Below are positions 58,806-64,000 of a stretch of DNA of 64,000 bases, piece by piece. A program made the translations under genes and the position numbers. The notes beneath the pieces are model-generated. The model was given only the letters and a program-made list of their open reading frames with translations, ran no database searches and was not told the origin of the DNA. Where the stretch lies: NCBI GenBank assembly GCA_051530055.1, contig CM121343.1:7688001-7752000 (forward strand), in the 5' to 3' direction. The stretch is from Neoechinorhynchus agilis. Taxonomy: Eukaryota; Acanthocephala. Position 1 is the first letter of the stretch. Each line of letters opens with the position of its first letter.

Positions 58806-60733
58806 CTATCTCTTACAAACAAGCAAATAGAGTTCCTTTGTCAAAGTGGATACAAAGCATGGAACTTGCCTCTTACCTGACATCGACTTTTGCCGACACT
58901 GCGATTCAAAATCGTAAGCCACTCGACGATTAATTAGTGTAAGCAATCGCATAACTTCTATATCTCCGTTATTCATGTTAGCTTCTAGGACTCTACAAAA
59001 TGCTTGTATATACCATGAGCCCTTTTCAGTATTACGCCAAGACAGATAGCCAGGAACTGTACTGTGGGTCCATCGATCTCAATCGCATCCTCAACGGAAA
59101 AGGTCATTTTAGATATTACAATCTGTTCAAATAACACTACAAGTCCTAAAATGCATAGTTTTTCGGAGAACAAAAAATAATCACTATCGGATAAATTCGA
59201 AAATTGTTTTTTGTAACCTTAGGTTCAAAAGTGCGAGATCGATTTAAAGTACAACCGAATTATTAGTACGGTATGAATAAAGTCTAAATAAAACATACAT
59301 GAATCAACTGCGATTTTTAATCATAAATTAGATAGCGAGCATGGCACTTTGAAACGATGCATCATATACCGACGATATTCTCCCAGAATTCAAAACAATA
59401 AAAATTAAAATTCGATCAATGAAATTGATGCCGTTTTCGCAATTCAAAAACGGCATGTCTTCGATCATTCAGCGAACGCGGATATGCAATGGATTATCAC
59501 CCAAAATTTAAAAGGCTCAGAGCTGCTAAAATTAAGGTTGCTAAGGTAACGCATTAGGCATTTTTTCAATTTTCCCAATGACACTTCTTATCCTAGTGGT
59601 ACGGTTATTCGCCGTATATTTTTAGAATTGTGGTGAGGATAATCCCGCATAAAAGATATTTCAATTCAATAAAATATGATATACCCGGGTCATTATGATC
59701 ACTACAATTAAAACTCTATCATCCCGTAGGATTTTATCTCGATGATTAATATGTTTCGTGAAAACAGTGGCGAATTTCAAAAAATTATAAAGCAATGATC
59801 TAAGATAAGAGGTGTTAATCTCTTCTTATTGAAAAATCAGATATAGCTCAAAACATGAAACAACCGTAAGCATTACAGTTCTCGAAAAAGAAATTTATAA
59901 TAAGGATATGTGTTTTATCTAACTTCATTTTACAGATTTACGGTCGATCTATCGAGCTAGTAAAAAATGCAGCCTTAGAAGAAAAACTACAGCACACAAA
60001 AAACATCACAGATCCATTTTCTAATCACACAGGAAACGGACCCAAACAATTGAGATCAATCGACATAGATGAGAAGAATATCAGCTTCAAGTGGTATTCT
60101 AGGAGTACTGTAATTCGCGATGTCGTCAAATTCAAACGCGAGTCCATTTCGATCAACACCGGGCATTAACTTGTCACCTCTACAGGCTTGGAAGATAAAG
60201 ATCTTAGGCTTGCCGATCAAACCCTTCGCCCGTTTAAATGGTTCCGTGAGTTGATCAACAGCGATGGATCGGTCGATTCCATACATGACCCCATTTTCTC
60301 CATGAGTAAGGATAGCACACATAAAGCAGTCATTATTTTGATGGCATGTATCGGCTGCCGTAAAAGACAGTACTTTAATCATTTCGATCGCCCTTAGGTC
60401 GCAATATAGCATGACGTCGAATCCTAATCGACTCAGCACATCTTCCAATAATTGAGCGTCAATGTTTGTTCCGTGTCTAGTTTCCAGCCCTGTTGTACGC
60501 TCAAAATGCTTGTTGCTAATTATGAGAGCAATTCCTTTTCGATGAAAGCTCATCGGGTATGCTACTTCATCACTGAAAAAGTTCAACGTCACCGCAGAAT
60601 TCACTAAGCAATTATCACATTCGTTCAACAATTTCTCCTCAGACCGGTTAACTCTATACTTGAACTGACCACGGATAAAAGATTGTAATAGGCCACCCAT
60701 TCGAACACCAATATTTAGATTTTGTAACACCAA
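58806..60733 (-). CDS. Caspase (CED-3-like), p20 and p10 in separate exons
   Basis: A cysteine protease of the cell-death family. The p20 exon (60733 to about 60060) has FHRKGIALIISNKHF, RHGTNIDAQLLEDVLSRLGF, the catalytic His in ILTHGENGVM and the catalytic Cys in IFQACRGD, ending at EADILLIY. The p10 exon (about 59066-58806) has TVPGYLSWRNTEKGSWYIQA, RVLEANMNNGD and VPCFVSTLTKEL, then a stop at 58806. Both substrate-pocket regions (SWRN, GSW) are intact. About 1 kb lies between, unusual beside the tiny introns elsewhere. A GT follows LLIY but its phase does not match the best p10 acceptor, so a small exon or unusual junction is missing from my model. The 5' start is also open; no CARD prodomain is seen. 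Confidence 0.8.
59067..60055. other. Long caspase intron or spacer
   Basis: AT-rich on both strands. A plus-strand stretch after TTTTACAG at about 59938 is open for about 75 codons (IYGRSIELVKNAALEEKLQH…) and runs antisense into the p20 exon. No family match, probably chance. Confidence 0.35.
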
Positions 60734-62278
60734 GTATTAAACTCAATTCAATTGTACGTCGAATAGATATGTAATGAACGCCAATACTGTGACGCATTAA
60801 TTGTTCGTTGCACTTAGATTCGTTTAATTTACTACCAAGGCCTTAGAGACCGTCCACAAATCAAATGTAACCCTTAAATCTTTTACGATTTTGGACAAAT
60901 ACTCGGTTTCATAGCTTTAATGCCAAAAAAATTATTTCGGCGCCGATATTCCAGTCGTCAGCCGAGTGATTTAAAAAATGGTCAATTACGAGGGAGCTTT
61001 TAATGTATGTCAACTCTATCCGCGTTTCTTTGGGGTTTTTCTTGAATTCGGTTGGCCACAGGAAACAGTCGATGGGATTAGCCATCATTTGAAGATGTAG
61101 AATACGACAAATTCTAGTTTTTCAACGTGGTATCGATGATGAGAAGGTTTCGTATCACGATTCAAATAAGCTATCGATACAAATAACTCCCAAGGAATCT
61201 CAATGCGCTCATAGAATCATTCATTCGGATAATGCACTCGTCCAAATTGACCAGCATTCACACGTAATCGTCAATGAACCGTTTAAATGCCATTCTTTAT
61301 TCATTTGAATTACAAGCTCAATTTTGAGGAGAGAAACGTCGATAGCCAGCAGATTCAAACGAATTTCATTGAAAAACGTTGAATTTGCCAATAAAATAAT
61401 TCAGCTCCGATCACCCTGTTATTTAAAACTTTTTATTCAGCTTAGTCATCAGACCTGCTAGTCGAAAAAATAAGGTAGATTTTCTAAATCACTCATCAAG
61501 AATACTCAACAGCCGATTTTTAAATACGAATTCTATGCATCGTTTTTCTCAGATGGAAAACCAGTGTCCAGATCGCAAGCCGGAATTCGCTATTCCCAAC
61601 TAGAGAAACGGTTGATTTTTGATAATTGCTCGGCCATCCGTCGATCACGTGCTAGATCAGCCGATCCTTTTCCGTCTAATTCATTGTACGGCTTCGTTAT
61701 TTCTTGGGATTGATCTTTTCCCACCGAAGGACACTCCTTGTCTGAAACGTACGGATTACTCAGAATTTGCATGTTCCTTATTTCCATTTTAAGTTTTCTA
61801 GTAATGTGACGTTTCAATCCACTTGTCAACGGGGGAAAAGCTCGATGCTTTCTATAGATGAACTTTGTTTACAACCAATGCTTAAATCGGCAACTTAGAA
61901 CTAACCCAGTAGTCACACTTCCTGGAATCCTTACAAATTTCAAGTAATTTGAAATCCTACGACTCTCATAGAGCCAACCCGTGAGTCGCATATCAAATGA
62001 AGAACTCGCCGGTACACTAATTGTTTTAACGAAAGTTTATCTGGAAGAATCCTGACATGGTCAGGTGATAATGCATGTCAGGATACTTCCCGATAGACTT
62101 TCGATAAAATCAATAAACGCACCATTATATTGGATATGCCTGTACTCTTATTGATTCTTCCCGATTGTACTATGATGATGCACGGTCGCTGGTCGCATAT
62201 TTTGAACCATTTAATACGGCACTTTTGAATATTGGGGAAGTATGAAAATTCAATAAACTTTCTTTTGCAAATAATCTT
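60734..62278. other. Region upstream of the caspase, one unrecognised frame
   Basis: A minus frame at about 61860-61590 reads KHRAFPPLTSGLKRHITRKL, then SNPYVSDKECPSVGK, and ends RMAEQLSKINRFSSWE. It is polar and basic and could be the last exon of an unknown gene; I see no partner exons. The rest is AT-rich with nothing supported. Confidence 0.35.
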
Positions 62279-62520
62279 TTTATTGTTTCTTTTTTTAAAG
62301 GACAATTTTAGATTAAATCGTCCCCCGGACGCTGACCGCATTTCCTCGTTGGATTGCGAGGCTTATTCTTTGTATCAGGAAAATCCTCTCGCGTCGCTCC
62401 CCTGTTTGTGCTGCAAGTCGTCTTCCGAGTTCGGCACAAAAGCTTCGTGCCGAAGATCCCAGCGCCCCTTGTGTTTCCACGCCAACTGTAATGTCCGACG
62501 ACATAACTAGTTTTTTACGA
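62279..62520 (-). mobile_element. R2-like retrotransposon 3' fragment, copy 4
   Basis: The minus frame 62504-62313 reads VGVETQGALGSSARSFCAEL, then RIFLIQRISLAIQRGNAVSV. It matches the last 60 residues of the intact element at 21.35-21.52 kb (VETLGAFGRAARSFVLEL; FLVQNISLAIQRGNAASV). A 3' UTR rich in A follows on the minus strand. It is 5'-truncated and lies beside LINE C in the opposite orientation. Confidence 0.75.
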
Positions 62521-62539
62521 TCTTTCGCTAACCCTCACA

Positions 62540-64000
62540 ACACACCGTGTTCATTTATATACTCATGACGCCGATCGATATGTGCACAACGGGGTTCAAT
62601 GTGCATATTTTAATTGCGCGCCGCCGATTGGTTCGGACATGTGCAGTTTTCAATGCCAAGAAGATGGCACTGCTCATCTCAATGTCACTCAGAAACCTCC
62701 CGACCCCGGGTTTAGCGGCATAAGGCCGCCCAAAGTGGATTCGAGCGATCGCTCGTATCACTGACCATCATGAAGTTATTTGCCCTCCTCTCCCAACTTT
62801 CATACAAGAGGTTGCTCGTTCTTATATGCATAGCAAAGAAAGGCTTGCATTTGAGGCCAATAGTTTCCTCACAAACTGCAGTTTTTAATAGCTGTGGACA
62901 TGATGCGATCCTATGGAACCTCTCTAATAACTCCCTATTGAATAGGAAATTCAAACTGGCTTCACATAATATCCACTTTTTTAATTTGGCTGCTAGGATA
63001 TCCCTCAATACTAGTCAATCATCTTCTCTTTACGAAATAATGTCCTTGCCGAAGCAAGTGACTCATTTCTGACAGTAGTGTCTAAGCGCAATTTCGCGTC
63101 TACTAAGCCCCGGCTTCTGAATTTATATGGGAAACAATTGTTTTTAGCTCGTTCGGAGGGTAATCAGATGGCAGCTAAGTGTTGGTCTTCCCTTTATTGG
63201 CCATGTCGGTCTAGATATCAAATGTCGTGTGATATAAGAGCGATCGAGTCTTTAGTTCCCTACTCCTCTCAATGGTGGCGAATAGCATCCAAAAAAGTTT
63301 TGTCTCCTGGAAGAGGGCGGCGGACGCCTGGATTAGGGAGGCTGGGATTCCCAGTGTGGTGGCCGATCTGTGCACAGAACATTCAGCTGGTTGCTCTAAC
63401 ATCCCAGTCCATCTCGAGTTTTTGCCCATCAAACGCCATAGACCGGATCTTTCTGCTAATGACATAATTAAGGTTTGGGGGTCAAAAAATCTCTCCTCCT
63501 CAAATAGTAAATCCGCTTCCTTTAAGGCCTCAAATGTTCTATCTGAGGAGAATGTTGACTATATTGCAAGGGCCTTGGTACGAGCTCCGCCACAAGAGTG
63601 GGGTTCGATTAATCTGGCAAAACGCATATTTCTAGTGAAAGACAAACGTCGAAAAATATCATCAGTCAACGATGTTCGGCCTATCTCCATACAAAACTCC
63701 TTAGTCTCGATTTACGAGAGAGCTCTTGCCCGATACATTTTGGAGTTTGCGGTGGAGCACAATTGCGTTGACCCACGCTGCCACGGGTTTCTACCTGGGA
63801 AATCGGTGCACTCATCAATTAGGGAGATCGCCAGTCATTTCTACAATAATCAAAACTCAACGAACTTATTGATTTCGTTTGATATATCCCGGGCATTTGA
63901 CAACATCAATATATACTTTATCATTAATATTCTTAAATTCTTTGATTTTCCGTACAATATCATCGCTCGGGTCTCTAATACATTAAGGTCTAAATCCTTT
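62540..64000 (+). mobile_element. LINE C, 5' part, runs off the window
   Basis: From about 63297 the plus strand is open to the window end. It reads SWKRAADAWIREAGIPSVVA, DLSANDIIKVWGSK, then reverse transcriptase fingers and palm start: SVNDVRPISIQNSLVSIYER, HGFLPGKSVHSSIREIASHF and LISFDISRAFDNINI, which has the first catalytic Asp. Upstream (63.03-63.30 kb) a related stretch (KPRLLNLYGKQLFLARSEGN) is in another frame. The sequence back to about 62.54 kb has several stops and is assigned to this element only by continuity. CR1/Jockey/R1-like by motif. The YADD motif and the tail lie beyond the window. Confidence 0.65.

Noticed and set aside
59938-60180. Plus-strand exon inside the caspase intron
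   Set aside because: It runs antisense into the p20 exon and resembles no protein; likely chance.
60056-60733. Caspase as a p20-only pseudogene
   Set aside because: A clear p10 exon (GYLSWRN, GSWYIQA, VPCFVSTLTKEL) lies at 58.81-59.07 kb on the same strand.
1-64000. tRNA genes, CRISPR arrays, bacterial operons or horizontally acquired bacterial genes
   Set aside because: No clear tRNA boxes were seen by eye, no CRISPR-like repeat-spacer array, and the host genes have spliceosomal introns and animal families.

Overview
The window looks like nuclear DNA of a small-genome invertebrate, most likely a nematode. The reasons are AT-rich DNA, host introns that are mostly 40-60 bp, densely packed genes on both strands, and clear orthologues of UNC-13 and ankyrin (UNC-44). 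A complete fibrillar collagen gene, a class that to my knowledge Caenorhabditis lacks, points away from rhabditids. An early-branching nematode (Dorylaimia/Enoplea, the Trichinella/Trichuris side) is my best guess; this is inference only.

Layout. 0.3-0.4 kb holds a short palindrome related to Penelope-like (PLE) ends. About 0.57-2.65 kb is a seven-unit, 296-bp tandem array lying directly upstream of an ORC5 gene (2.9-4.2 kb, +). At 5.5-6.0 kb there is a long hairpin made of a PLE 3' end. 7.1-14.1 kb (+) is a complete fibrillar procollagen gene: signal peptide, TSPN/laminin-G-like domain, Gly-X-Y helix, RRSRR cleavage site and COLFI domain. 15.0-22.5 kb is an RTE-like LINE (-) broken by two antisense copies of an R2-like, restriction-endonuclease-type retrotransposon. 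One copy is intact (968 aa); the other is an internally deleted 1.6-kb derivative with a 9-bp target duplication. 23.6-31.0 kb (-) is a complete long-form unc-13 gene (C2A, C1, C2B, MUN, C2C). 32.4-33.3 kb (-) is a four-exon MARVEL membrane protein. 36.4-38.2 kb (+) is a disordered protein I do not recognise.

39.95-47.3 kb is a repeat island. It has a PLE with an inverted 5' half, a LINE 3' tail, and a Jockey/R1-like LINE (-) carrying another antisense R2-like copy. 49.7-56.2 kb (+) is a complete ankyrin gene of about 1,990 aa (ankyrin repeats, ZU5-ZU5, UPA, death domain). 56.8-57.4 kb has a second LINE tail. 57.55-58.53 kb (-) is a two-exon rhodopsin-type GPCR. 58.8-60.7 kb (-) is a caspase with p20 and p10 in separate exons. 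62.3-64.0 kb has an R2-like tail fragment next to a LINE that runs off the window.

The host genes are unrelated single loci rather than an operon. unc-13 (synaptic vesicle priming) and ankyrin (membrane skeleton of neurons) are both neuronal, but adjacency proves nothing. The most unusual pattern is that all four R2-like copies lie inside or directly beside other LINEs, and always in the opposite orientation.
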